In this document: in pieces, positions 18,175 to 25,229 of the stretch | Layout: the number at the start of each line of letters is the position of its first letter | How positions within the stretch are numbered: the first letter of the stretch is position 1 | Source of the DNA: Catelliglobosispora koreensis DSM 44566 | GTDB taxonomy: Bacteria > Actinomycetota > Actinomycetes > Mycobacteriales > Micromonosporaceae | Direction of reading: 5' to 3' | DNA length: 64,000 nucleotides | Assembly (NCBI RefSeq): GCF_000379685.1 | Contig: NZ_KB903290.1 | Coordinates: 62,001 to 126,000 of the forward strand | Notes under the pieces: generated by a model | What the model was told of the DNA's origin: nothing | The model's database searches: none | Seen by the model: the letters and a program-made list of their open reading frames with translations, nothing else | Translations under genes and position numbers: made by a program

Positions 18175-18903
18175 CTAATCCGGTGCCGCCGTGAGGCTCA
18201 GATAATGGCTGAGCTTCGCGGCGGCGTCGAGCATGGCGATTCCTTGCGCGGTAAGCCTTTGCTGCCAGTCCTTCAGTGCACGCGCCAGGGGTTCCGTGCC
18301 GCCCGCCGTCCGGACCTGCTCGACCACGGTCGCGATGTGCCGCAGCGGATAGCCTCCGCGCCGCAGCAGATGGGCCAGCTCCGCGTCACGCAGGTCGCTG
18401 GCACTAAACACCCGGTATCCGGTGGCGCGATCGCGTCCTGGCACAAGAATCCCAGCACTTTCCCATTTACGTAACGTGGCCGGGGTGACCCGCAGCCTTC
18501 GCGCTAGTTCGCCGATGGTCCATATGCCTGATCCCGCAACGGTTTCCGGGCCTACCGGCAGGTCGCCGATCGCTTCCCGCACCGCGTTGAGCGTGTCCCG
18601 GTCGCGCAACATCTGCCCGTGGCCGCGGTCGATGACGATCAGTGCACCGTCGAGGGCGTCATCGTGCACCGCGTTCATGATCTGGCCCGCGGCAGGGTAG
18701 CCGTAGGCCGCGACGAGCGACAGATAGGCCCGCAGTGCCGCAGCGTGAACCTCGGTGTAAACCCGGTAGCCACTGCGCGTGCGCTCAGCGGGCGGAAGGA
18801 ACCCATCTTGCTCGTAGTTGCGGACCGCCTGGGCCGACAAACGGTGCTCGCGGGCAAGGTCGGATGGTCGCACGGTTTGAAACTTTACCGCCTTTCCTAG
18901 CAC
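18175..18903 (-). CDS. TioE-family transcriptional regulator with two MerR domains
   Basis: Two MerR-type winged helix-turn-helix domains lie in one chain of 242 residues: RPSDLAREHRLSAQAVRNYEQDG near the N-terminus and WTIGELARRLRVTPATLRKWES near residue 128, each followed by its SGYRVYT/TGYRVFS wing. No long dimerisation helix or metal-binding cysteines separate them in the usual MerR way; the TioE family is defined by this tandem layout. A GTG at 18903 is the furthest start; GTG at 18873 (giving MRPSDLA) fits family N-termini better. It diverges from an erythromycin-esterase-like gene, which is its likely target. Confidence 0.85.
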   Translation of the reverse strand: MLGKAVKFQTVRPSDLAREHRLSAQAVRNYEQDGFLPPAERTRSGYRVYTEVHAAALRAYLSLVAAYGYPAAGQIMNAVHDDALDGALIVIDRGHGQMLRDRDTLNAVREAIGDLPVGPETVAGSGIWTIGELARRLRVTPATLRKWESAGILVPGRDRATGYRVFSASDLRDAELAHLLRRGGYPLRHIATVVEQVRTAGGTEPLARALKDWQQRLTAQGIAMLDAAAKLSHYLSLTAAPD

Positions 18904-18952
18904 TGACTTTGACTGTAAGTCTCAACCGAAGTTTCAATGGTACGTTTGAAAC
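18875..18952. promoter_or_regulatory. Inverted GTTTCAA/TTGAAAC repeats between divergent genes
   Basis: GTTTCAA at 18931-18937 and TTGAAAC at 18946-18952 form a 7-bp dyad with an 8-nt spacer just before the ATG at 18955. A further TTGAAAC lies at 18877-18883, at the alternative start of the regulator. TTGACT at 18909-18914 could be a -35 element for the esterase-like gene. The dyads are good candidates for the binding site of the adjacent double-MerR regulator; this is inference from position and symmetry. Confidence 0.5.
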
Positions 18953-18954
18953 AC

Positions 18955-20061
18955 ATGAGCCAGGACATTCGAGAGTTCCTACCCCAGCCATGTGACCTTC
19001 TCGCCCTGGGCGAGCCGACCCACCAAGAGCCCGCTTTCGGCGCTGTCCGCAACGCGATCTTCGCCCAGCTGGCCGATCTCGGCTTTCGCTCGATCGCCCT
19101 GGAGACCGATCGGGTGGCCGCGCTCGTGGTCAACGACTACGTCCAGCACGGCACCGGAAGCCTCGCCTCGGTGATGAGCGAAGGGTTCTCCCACAACTTC
19201 GGCGCGCTGCAGGCCAACCGGGATCTGGTCACCTGGATGCGCGAACACAACCAGAACCGGCCCGAACACGAGCGTTTGACCTTCCACGGTTTCGACGCCC
19301 CGACGGAGAACACGAGTGCTCCGAGCCCGAGGAGCTATTTCGAGTACGCCCGCGATTATCTGCACTTGGACAACCTCGACATCGCAGGTGTCGCTGGGGA
19401 CGACCATCGCTGGAGTCGCGATGAGGCGATCCTCGACTACACCCAGTCGCCGGGCACCACGCCCGAAGCCGAACGGCTGCAACGCATCGGCGAGGATTTG
19501 CGCACCAAACTCTATGCCCACGCACCGGATCTGATCGCGTCGACCTCTCGCTCCGACTGGCTGCGCGCCAAGACTTATCTTGAGGCAGGCCTTTGGCTGC
19601 TGCACTACCACTGGCAGGCGGCGCAGCCGTTCAGCCAAAGCGACCGGCAGCAACTCCTGCTGTCCACACGCGACACATGGATGGCGCAACATGTGCTCGA
19701 CATCCGCAGGGTTGAGGCGAGCCGTGGCCCGACCATGCTGTTCGCCCACAACTTTCACTTGCAGCGCAACGGAAGCGGAGGCGTTTATGGTGCCGGAGCT
19801 ATGCTTGACTCTCTGCGTTACGAGAACTACTACTTCATCCCCTCCAGCATCGGCCGCAGCGACGTGCTCGAGCTGGCCGAGCCTGAGCCGTCCACTTTCG
19901 AGGGTCACCTGCAAGGCCGGGTCACCGGCTGGGGCCTGATCCCGGCCGCCTCACTGCCAGCGGCGACCAGGCGCGCGGACATCAACCCGCGCAAGGGTTA
20001 TTTCCCACTCGACCAAGCTCTCGTCTCTGGAGCCAACGCGATCCTGCACATCGCCGGCTGA
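18955..20061 (+). CDS. Erythromycin-esterase-family hydrolase
   Basis: A 368-residue protein (from ATG 18955) of the Ere-like/EreA-EreB superfamily, which includes macrolide lactone hydrolases and other enzymes of unknown substrate. GEPTHQEPAF carries the catalytic His, ALETDRV the conserved Glu, and FAHNFHLQR the second His motif. An upstream in-frame ATG at 18937 overlaps the repeat, so 18955 is preferred; no clear ribosome site precedes either, and a leaderless transcript is possible. Control by the divergent double-MerR regulator would make this an inducible self-protection or detoxification unit. Whether it opens macrolides is unknown. Confidence 0.82.
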   Translation: MSQDIREFLPQPCDLLALGEPTHQEPAFGAVRNAIFAQLADLGFRSIALETDRVAALVVNDYVQHGTGSLASVMSEGFSHNFGALQANRDLVTWMREHNQNRPEHERLTFHGFDAPTENTSAPSPRSYFEYARDYLHLDNLDIAGVAGDDHRWSRDEAILDYTQSPGTTPEAERLQRIGEDLRTKLYAHAPDLIASTSRSDWLRAKTYLEAGLWLLHYHWQAAQPFSQSDRQQLLLSTRDTWMAQHVLDIRRVEASRGPTMLFAHNFHLQRNGSGGVYGAGAMLDSLRYENYYFIPSSIGRSDVLELAEPEPSTFEGHLQGRVTGWGLIPAASLPAATRRADINPRKGYFPLDQALVSGANAILHIAG

Positions 20062-20070
20062 ATGCCTTAT

Positions 20071-20102
20071 GAGGCAAAGCTAGTGGCCACTAGCTTTGCC
20101 TC
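20071..20102. terminator. Perfect 32-nt palindrome, bidirectional terminator candidate
   Basis: GAGGCAAAGCTAGTGG is followed immediately by its exact reverse complement. The palindrome sits between the convergent esterase-like gene and ynfA, 10 nt past each stop. A 14-bp or longer hairpin would form in either transcript. There is no clear U-tract, as is common in actinomycete terminators. Confidence 0.65.
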
Positions 20103-20111
20103 GGGCGGATC

Positions 20112-20444
20112 CTAGGTGCGGGGTGCGTACATGATGACCGCGACGCCGGCAATGCAGATGGCCGCGCCGATGATGTCCCAGCGGTCGGGGCGGAACTTGT
20201 CCACGACGATGCCCCAGGCCAGTGATCCAGCAACGAAAACGCCACCGTAGGCGGCCAGGATCCGCCCGAAGTTCGGGTCGGGCTGAAACGTGGCCACGAA
20301 CCCGTAGGCGCCTAACGCGATCACTCCGGCGGCAAGAAACCCCAGGCCGCGATGTTCGCGCCAGCCTTGCCAGATCAGCCAGGCACCGCCGATCTCAAAC
20401 AACGCCGCTAAAGCGAACAGCAGGATCGATCTGGTGATCGTCAT
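20112..20444 (-). CDS. ynfA: YnfA-family small membrane protein (UPF0060)
   Basis: A 110-residue protein with four predicted membrane helices. [17 protein letters not shown] in the first helix pair and [14 protein letters not shown] in the third are hallmark YnfA segments. The family resembles small-multidrug-resistance transporters and has been linked to dye and drug efflux in some enterobacteria. It is transcribed convergently to the esterase-like gene. Start is ATG 20444. Confidence 0.88.
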   Translation of the reverse strand: MTITRSILLFALAALFEIGGAWLIWQGWREHRGLGFLAAGVIALGAYGFVATFQPDPNFGRILAAYGGVFVAGSLAWGIVVDKFRPDRWDIIGAAICIAGVAVIMYAPRT

Positions 20445-20545
20445 GGCGGCAGCCTACCGACGCGCAGCCTTCATGAGGCTTGTCCTGGGGCGAGTGAGGT
20501 TAACCCCTGCCCCCTCGGCCAGCTGGCCGCTACGCAAGCCCGCGC

Positions 20546-20899
20546 TCATGGCTGGCTCCGCAATGCGACAGCCCGGGCCTGCAGAGCGTCGAGCACCTCC
20601 ACGTGTGCCGCAGGTACTTCAATATCCAGCTGCACCACGCCGGTTTCCGGGCTGCTGACCGTGAACGAGAAGAAGGAGCAGCATCGCGTTTCGCGGTCGG
20701 CCAAGCCCTCTACCGCACCCGCCAGGTCGCTGCCTCCCGCCAATGTCATCCGGAGATGTCGCGCGGCAAGTCGCTCACCGCCACGCACAGCCGCCCTAAA
20801 CAGCGCATCGAACTCCGCCAGCCGAAGCGGCTGTTCCGCCGTCGGCAACGTGCACGTCTGCGGGACCCACGCCAGTTCGACAGCACTCTGATCGGTCAT
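20546..20899 (-). CDS. Conserved actinobacterial protein with a CC motif
   Basis: A 117-residue soluble protein of unknown function. CTLPTAEQPLRLAEFDALF near the N-terminus, a central RETRCCSFFSF and a terminal EVPAAHVEVLDALQARA are the features I recall from widespread small actinobacterial proteins often found near MerR-type or metal-related genes. The adjacent cysteines could bind metal or form a disulfide. It has its own promoter region containing the GTACCTAGGTAC palindrome. No function is assigned. Confidence 0.6.
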   Translation of the reverse strand: MTDQSAVELAWVPQTCTLPTAEQPLRLAEFDALFRAAVRGGERLAARHLRMTLAGGSDLAGAVEGLADRETRCCSFFSFTVSSPETGVVQLDIEVPAAHVEVLDALQARAVALRSQP

Positions 20900-20916
20900 A
20901 GACCAACGGTAAACCT

Positions 20917-20928
20917 GTACCTAGGTAC
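20917..20928. promoter_or_regulatory. GTACCTAGGTAC palindrome upstream of the 20899 gene
   Basis: A perfect 12-nt palindrome 18 nt upstream of the ATG at 20899. On the reverse strand it lies between a TTGCAT element and TTTACC about 18 nt apart, so a regulator bound here would sit in the promoter spacer, as MerR-type activators do. The regulator is unknown. Confidence 0.4.
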
Positions 20929-20995
20929 CGAATGCAAGGTGACGGACTCGGGGCTTCTGCCGCTTAACAAAGTGACCGCGCGAGAGGGGTGGGGT

Positions 20996-21394
20996 ATGCC
21001 GTCAGATCTGAATCGGCTTCGCTTTGAGCTTGCCGTGCGGTTGCTCCAGCTATCTGAGCTGGATGTCGTCGAGGCTGCCGAGCTGCTTGTCAGGCACGAG
21101 TTACAGCGCGGCACCGGCGCGGTCCTTGAAGAGCTGGAGCAAGAGCTAGCCCTCGCGCAGGAGCATCTGGCCACAAGCTGTAATAACGATGATCTTTCCC
21201 GGATTGCGGAGGCTGAGGAGCGGCTCTGTGCGATCAGCAGGCAGCTCATGGTCGTCGAGCGGCAAGCCCGCGTGCAAGAGCAACAGATACAGCGTCAGCG
21301 GAGCGCCTACCTCACCGCACGCAGCTCGGAACTCAGGCACATTCGCGATATGGAGCGCCTTATAGGGCAGATGCAGAGCCAGCCGCACCCATAG
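20996..21394 (+). CDS. Coiled-coil protein of unknown function
   Basis: A 132-residue, highly charged helical protein. From about residue 25 to the end it has a heptad-like spacing of Leu, Ile and Ala with many Glu, Arg and Gln, suggesting a long coiled coil; no catalytic motif is visible. ATG 20996 follows GAGGGGTGGGG. It lies 48 nt upstream of the STAS-domain gene on the same strand and could belong to the same sensory unit. The upstream open frame overlaps an opposite gene and is ignored. Confidence 0.6.
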   Translation: MPSDLNRLRFELAVRLLQLSELDVVEAAELLVRHELQRGTGAVLEELEQELALAQEHLATSCNNDDLSRIAEAEERLCAISRQLMVVERQARVQEQQIQRQRSAYLTARSSELRHIRDMERLIGQMQSQPHP

Positions 21395-21442
21395 CGTGGT
21401 TGTGCTACTGACAGCCTGTCGTTTCTGTGCTCAAATTGTCTC

Positions 21443-21859
21443 GTGGCCCAGTCATCGCTGTCTGTCACGGTTAAAACCGCAGGTGGAAGCGTTGTGATCA
21501 TGCTTGTCGGCGAACTTGATATGTCCAATGCCGACAGACTGCGGGATGATCTCGCCCACGCGAGCCGGGTTCACCACGGTGCTGGGATCATCGTCGATGC
21601 CTCCAAGCTCACATTCCTGGATTCGATCGGTATCCGGGTGCTGGTGGAGTCGGCCAAGCAGATTCGCGGCCAGGGCCATGCGTGGCATCTGGAAGGCGCG
21701 ACGGGCATACCCCTGACCGCTCTTCAAGTCACGGGCGTCTATGAATACCTAGCCGCATCGCCAGGAACGCGCGCAGGAAGCCCCGCCAAGCCTCGCTGGT
21801 GGCGACGCCTATTCTCGCGCGCCGCACACAAGAAAACGGCGACCAGCGACAGAAAATGA
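21443..21859 (+). CDS. STAS-domain anti-anti-sigma factor
   Basis: A 138-residue protein. Residues 5-105 form a STAS fold with LVGELDMSNADRLRDDL and the phosphorylation-site loop LTFLDSIGIRVLVE, where Ser61 would be phosphorylated by a partner kinase. The C-terminal 30 residues are very basic (WWRRLFSRAAHKK), which is unusual and may contact membrane or nucleic acid. It starts at GTG 21443. It converges with an anti-sigma-type ATPase gene 8 nt away, so the two could be a partner-switching pair, although they are not in one operon. Confidence 0.85.
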   Translation: MAQSSLSVTVKTAGGSVVIMLVGELDMSNADRLRDDLAHASRVHHGAGIIVDASKLTFLDSIGIRVLVESAKQIRGQGHAWHLEGATGIPLTALQVTGVYEYLAASPGTRAGSPAKPRWWRRLFSRAAHKKTATSDRK

Positions 21860-21866
21860 GCCAGCG

Positions 21867-22361
21867 TTACGCGTCCTGTTCGGCAGGTCTGTTCGCGGGC
21901 AGCATCGCGGTGATCGTGGTTCCCGATGGGCTGCTGTCGATTCGCAAGTCGCTCGTGAACTGGCGCACGATCCACAGCCCGCGGCCTTCTCCAGCCGTAG
22001 GGGCGACCTGAGCGGATCCGGCCATGTCGGGATTGGCGATGCCCGGGCCGCGGTCTTTGACCTCGCACGCCACGAACTCACCCTCGCGATACAGCCGAAG
22101 GCTCCCTTCGCCCCCACCATGGCGGATGACGTTAGTGGCTAGCTCGGTCGCCACGACCAGGAGCGTGCCTAGCGGCGCGCCGGTCAGGCCCAGGCGCATG
22201 CCGTGCGCAGCGACGGCCGCACGCAATGCGTACAAGCGGCCGGCTTGGAACCTGACGCCGAGGCCACGTGGGTTTTGCTCTTCTCGTTGCGCGGGAAACG
22301 CGGGGGCCTGGGCCGATTGTTGGCGACTACCAGCAGCTACAGGCACGGGCATCTCCTTCAT
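21867..22361 (-). CDS. Anti-sigma-type serine kinase (HATPase_c, RsbW/SpoIIAB-like)
   Basis: A 164-residue ATP-binding regulator. ELATNVIRHGG is the N box, DRGPGI the G1 box and GRGLWIV the G2 box of GHKL ATPases. Such proteins phosphorylate STAS anti-sigma antagonists and sequester sigma factors. ATG 22361 is chosen because GGAGGAGG lies 5 nt upstream; the frame is open further but lacks a ribosome site. The first 40 residues are a Gln/Ala/Pro-rich tail outside the domain. The convergent STAS gene is the obvious partner candidate. Confidence 0.85.
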   Translation of the reverse strand: MKEMPVPVAAGSRQQSAQAPAFPAQREEQNPRGLGVRFQAGRLYALRAAVAAHGMRLGLTGAPLGTLLVVATELATNVIRHGGGEGSLRLYREGEFVACEVKDRGPGIANPDMAGSAQVAPTAGEGRGLWIVRQFTSDLRIDSSPSGTTITAMLPANRPAEQDA

Positions 22362-22625
22362 AAACGCCTCCTCCACACAGCAACGCGGCCGATGCGTGCT
22401 GTTGGGTTTGTCTCTACTAAGCGTCAGCAGGCGGGAAAAAGTCACCACCTAAACGGCCACCGTTCACCTGCGGGCGACGGATCGGGGCAAGCCGGGTGAA
22501 ATCCGCACGCATACGCTGACCTGCGAGTTTAGCTCGGCCACCGTCGCAAGAATCTTCAAGACCGGGCCGGGGCGATGGGGCAGGCTCACAGCTGAGTCGT
22601 TCAGTGCGAAGGAGTGGGTATCAAA

Positions 22626-23027
22626 ATGGCATCCCTAACGAAAGAAATCACGATCGAGGCCAGCGCTGACGAGGTGTGGGCGGTGATTGGAGATTTCGCT
22701 GGCGGCCCGTCGCGGATGGCACCTGGCTACGTCGTGGACGCTCGGGTCGACGGTGAGCACCGCGTCGTCACCTTTGCCAACGGAACCGTGGCGCACGAAC
22801 GGTTTGTGGCCTTGGATGCTGGGAGCCGGCGGATCGTCTATGCCATCGAGGGCGAAAGAATCGTTCATGACAACGCTTCGATGCAGGTCCTCGAGGACGG
22901 ACCGGAGCGATGCCGTCTGATCTGGATACACGACTTCCTCCCCGACGCGATCGCCCCTGTCATCGAGTCAGGTATGACGCAGGCGCTGGGGGTCATCAAG
23001 CACACGCTCGAGTCGGCAGCCGTCTAA
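22626..23027 (+). CDS. SRPBCC (START-like) superfamily protein
   Basis: A 133-residue protein of the polyketide-cyclase/Bet v1-like fold. ITIEASADEVWAVIGDFAG is the family N-terminus, and the closing helix is GMTQALGVIKHTLESAA. Members bind hydrophobic ligands in a central cavity; some are cyclases, many are uncharacterised. ATG 22626 is preceded by AAGGAG at 22609-22614. It stands alone and converges with the beta-propeller gene, leaving 6 nt between stops. Confidence 0.8.
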   Translation: MASLTKEITIEASADEVWAVIGDFAGGPSRMAPGYVVDARVDGEHRVVTFANGTVAHERFVALDAGSRRIVYAIEGERIVHDNASMQVLEDGPERCRLIWIHDFLPDAIAPVIESGMTQALGVIKHTLESAAV

Positions 23028-23033
23028 GGCAGC

Positions 23034-24500
23034 CTATGCGTGAGACTTGTTGCGGCGCTTGCGGATCCGTCGCAGGAGCCAGCGGGCAAGGATAAAGGCG
23101 CCAACAACCAGGGCCAGCGGAATGGCGACAAGGGCGACGCCGAGCCAGAAGACGGTGTTGGGCGGGCCATAGGTGGGCGGGCCGGCGGGGCGGATGGGAT
23201 CAGCGAGCCGGTCGGTGGCGATCTCAACCCGGGTGATCCCTGGTGGCAAGGTAAGAAGCCGTGCCGGTGCTGGATCGCCGATGGTGTAGACGTCGACCGC
23301 GTTGCCGGATTGCATGACGAGTTCGGTGGGGGAGCGCCAGCCCTGGACCTTCACATGTTGGCCGGGCGGTGAGAAGACGCCATCGTCCACAATGGAACCC
23401 GTTCGCGCGTCGACGATACGAATGGAGTCAGTCTTCTCCGCACAGTCGTCACACTTCAGAGCCAGCAATGTGCCGTCAGGGCTGAAGGCTGTCGTGGAGG
23501 CTGGGAGCCAGCCGTCATATGGCCACGAAGCTGGTGCACCACCGTCGACTGGGTAGATGGCTAGAAGATTGTTTTGACGGACGGCGAGCCGGTCGCCTGC
23601 CGGAGATAGCGCGATTTGGGTGTTGTGGGCTGGCGCTTCGTTGATGATCTCGCGAATCATCCGCCGTGACGGCAAATCCCATATCTGCCAGCCGGTCACG
23701 CGTTGTGTGTTCGTTTCGTATATGCGGTAGGCGATGCGGTTGCTGTCAGCCGACCACGCTGACGGTGGCTGCTGGCGAAGCTGGTCAAGCTGCTGGCCGG
23801 TGGTCAGGTCGAAGGTTCCGTGGTCGCTAGCCAGATAGCGGCCATCCGGCGACAGCACTGGGGATTTGGGCCCGAGATAGTCGTAAGCGGACCAAGATAG
23901 CGGGTCGAGAAAGACGTCAAAAACGCGGTAGCGATCGCCGTCAGCTGCCAGCAAGGCGATCCGGCCCTCTTCAAGGTCGCCGTTTGTCGCTGGTCCGCTG
24001 AATACCAGAGCGACTTTTCCGGGTGGCGAGTGTTTGAGGTTGGCTGCCAGCGTCCAGGATGATGGTTCAGCTAGCCGGTCTGGCAGGCCGATTTGGCCGC
24101 GAGGTTCGCCCCATAACGCGGTGCCCGGCGGAGAGGCCAGCACGATTACCGCGCCCACGATCGCGACGGCGGTCAGCCGACGGGCGATCTTGCGGAATGG
24201 GAGGTGCCGCCACAGAAAGCCAAGGGCGGCAAGGACGATCGCCAGAGCGATCCAGCCGAGCGGGCCGCCCACGCCGGCTGAGGTGAGCTCACTTAGCGCT
24301 CCGCCGCGTACCGTATCGGGCTGGGTTCGCGGGGAAGTCGCCAGTGAAGCGACGGTGACCGCGGATGCCGCGATCGTGACGACCGCGGCGCCCTTGCGGT
24401 AACTCGACCGGCGCCGGGCGCGGTCGTAGAGTCCAATGTGGATGACGGGCGGCGGCTGCCGTTCGGCGATCTCGCGCAGTTGCTGGCCAAGCTGATTCAC
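23034..24500 (-). CDS. Membrane-anchored beta-propeller protein, probable anti-sigma partner
   Basis: A 488-residue protein of unknown family. A short cytoplasmic head (LREIAERQPPPVIHIGLYDRARRR) is followed by three predicted membrane helices to about residue 125. An extracytoplasmic WD40/TolB-like region follows with repeated blocks such as VLSPDGRYLASD, ALSPAGDRLAVR and AFSPDGTLLALK, then a last membrane helix and a basic tail RRIRKRRNK. Its ATG overlaps the stop of the ECF sigma gene by 4 nt. This layout suggests a membrane sensor that restrains the sigma factor, but no standard anti-sigma domain is recognisable. Confidence 0.65.
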   Translation of the reverse strand: MNQLGQQLREIAERQPPPVIHIGLYDRARRRSSYRKGAAVVTIAASAVTVASLATSPRTQPDTVRGGALSELTSAGVGGPLGWIALAIVLAALGFLWRHLPFRKIARRLTAVAIVGAVIVLASPPGTALWGEPRGQIGLPDRLAEPSSWTLAANLKHSPPGKVALVFSGPATNGDLEEGRIALLAADGDRYRVFDVFLDPLSWSAYDYLGPKSPVLSPDGRYLASDHGTFDLTTGQQLDQLRQQPPSAWSADSNRIAYRIYETNTQRVTGWQIWDLPSRRMIREIINEAPAHNTQIALSPAGDRLAVRQNNLLAIYPVDGGAPASWPYDGWLPASTTAFSPDGTLLALKCDDCAEKTDSIRIVDARTGSIVDDGVFSPPGQHVKVQGWRSPTELVMQSGNAVDVYTIGDPAPARLLTLPPGITRVEIATDRLADPIRPAGPPTYGPPNTVFWLGVALVAIPLALVVGAFILARWLLRRIRKRRNKSHA

Positions 24501-25018
24501 CGCGTCACCACCTGTTCTTGGTCGCTGAAGAGATGGGCGAGTTCCGGGGCCAGTTCGCGTAACCGGCGCAGGGCGTGCCGCGCCTGGCTTTTCACGGTTC
24601 CGACGGTCACATCGAGGTGGCGGGCGGTGTCTTCCTCAGAGCGGTCTTCGTAGTACCGCAGCACGAGCACCGCACGCTGCTTTGGCGTTAGCCGCTGTAA
24701 TGCCTGAGCGAGCACGATGCGGGTCTCTGGGTCGCTCGAAGAACCGGCTGGTTCGGGAGTGCTGTCGACAAGCACCTCTTTGACACGGCGCTGGCGGCTG
24801 CGCCACCAGGACACGGTCTGCGTGTAGAGGACACGGCGGACATAGGCTTCGGGCTGGTCAAGCTTGTCCCAGCGCACGGCGGCCCGCTCAAGCGCGATCT
24901 GAAGGAGATCTTCGGCGGAGTGCCGGTCGCCGGTCAGCAGGTAGGCGACATGCCACAGGGCTGCCGTGCGCGCCTGGACGAACTCGCTGAACCGCGCCCG
25001 CGCGTCCTCGGCGGTCAT
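24497..25018 (-). CDS. ECF sigma factor, SigE (SACE41) family
   Basis: A 173-residue sigma factor. Region 2 includes WHVAYLLTGDRHSAEDLLQIALERA and the DNA-melting WDKLDQPEAYVRRVLY. Region 4 includes LTPKQRAVLVLRYYEDRSEEDTA followed by the helix-turn-helix VTVGTVKSQARHALRRLRE. It would direct RNA polymerase to a small stress or envelope regulon. The ATG at 25018 has GGAGGAAACGAC upstream. Its stop overlaps the membrane beta-propeller gene, the likely regulatory partner. Confidence 0.9.
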   Translation of the reverse strand: MTAEDARARFSEFVQARTAALWHVAYLLTGDRHSAEDLLQIALERAAVRWDKLDQPEAYVRRVLYTQTVSWWRSRQRRVKEVLVDSTPEPAGSSSDPETRIVLAQALQRLTPKQRAVLVLRYYEDRSEEDTARHLDVTVGTVKSQARHALRRLRELAPELAHLFSDQEQVVTR

Positions 25019-25229
25019 GTCGTTTCCTCCACGGTGATGATGACGCCTGCGGGCGCTGTTAGGAGGGAACCATTTCAGATCATTTTTTGGGCGGGCGCCG
25101 TGCCGTGGGTCGCGATTTTGCCGACCTATTGGGTGGTCTGTGCCGGTTTAGCCGGGCCGTGCGTTGCAAGATGGTGAGCCCGATCTCAGCTTGAGTTGTT
25201 AATGTTGCTTGTCTTACCAGGAGGTGGGC

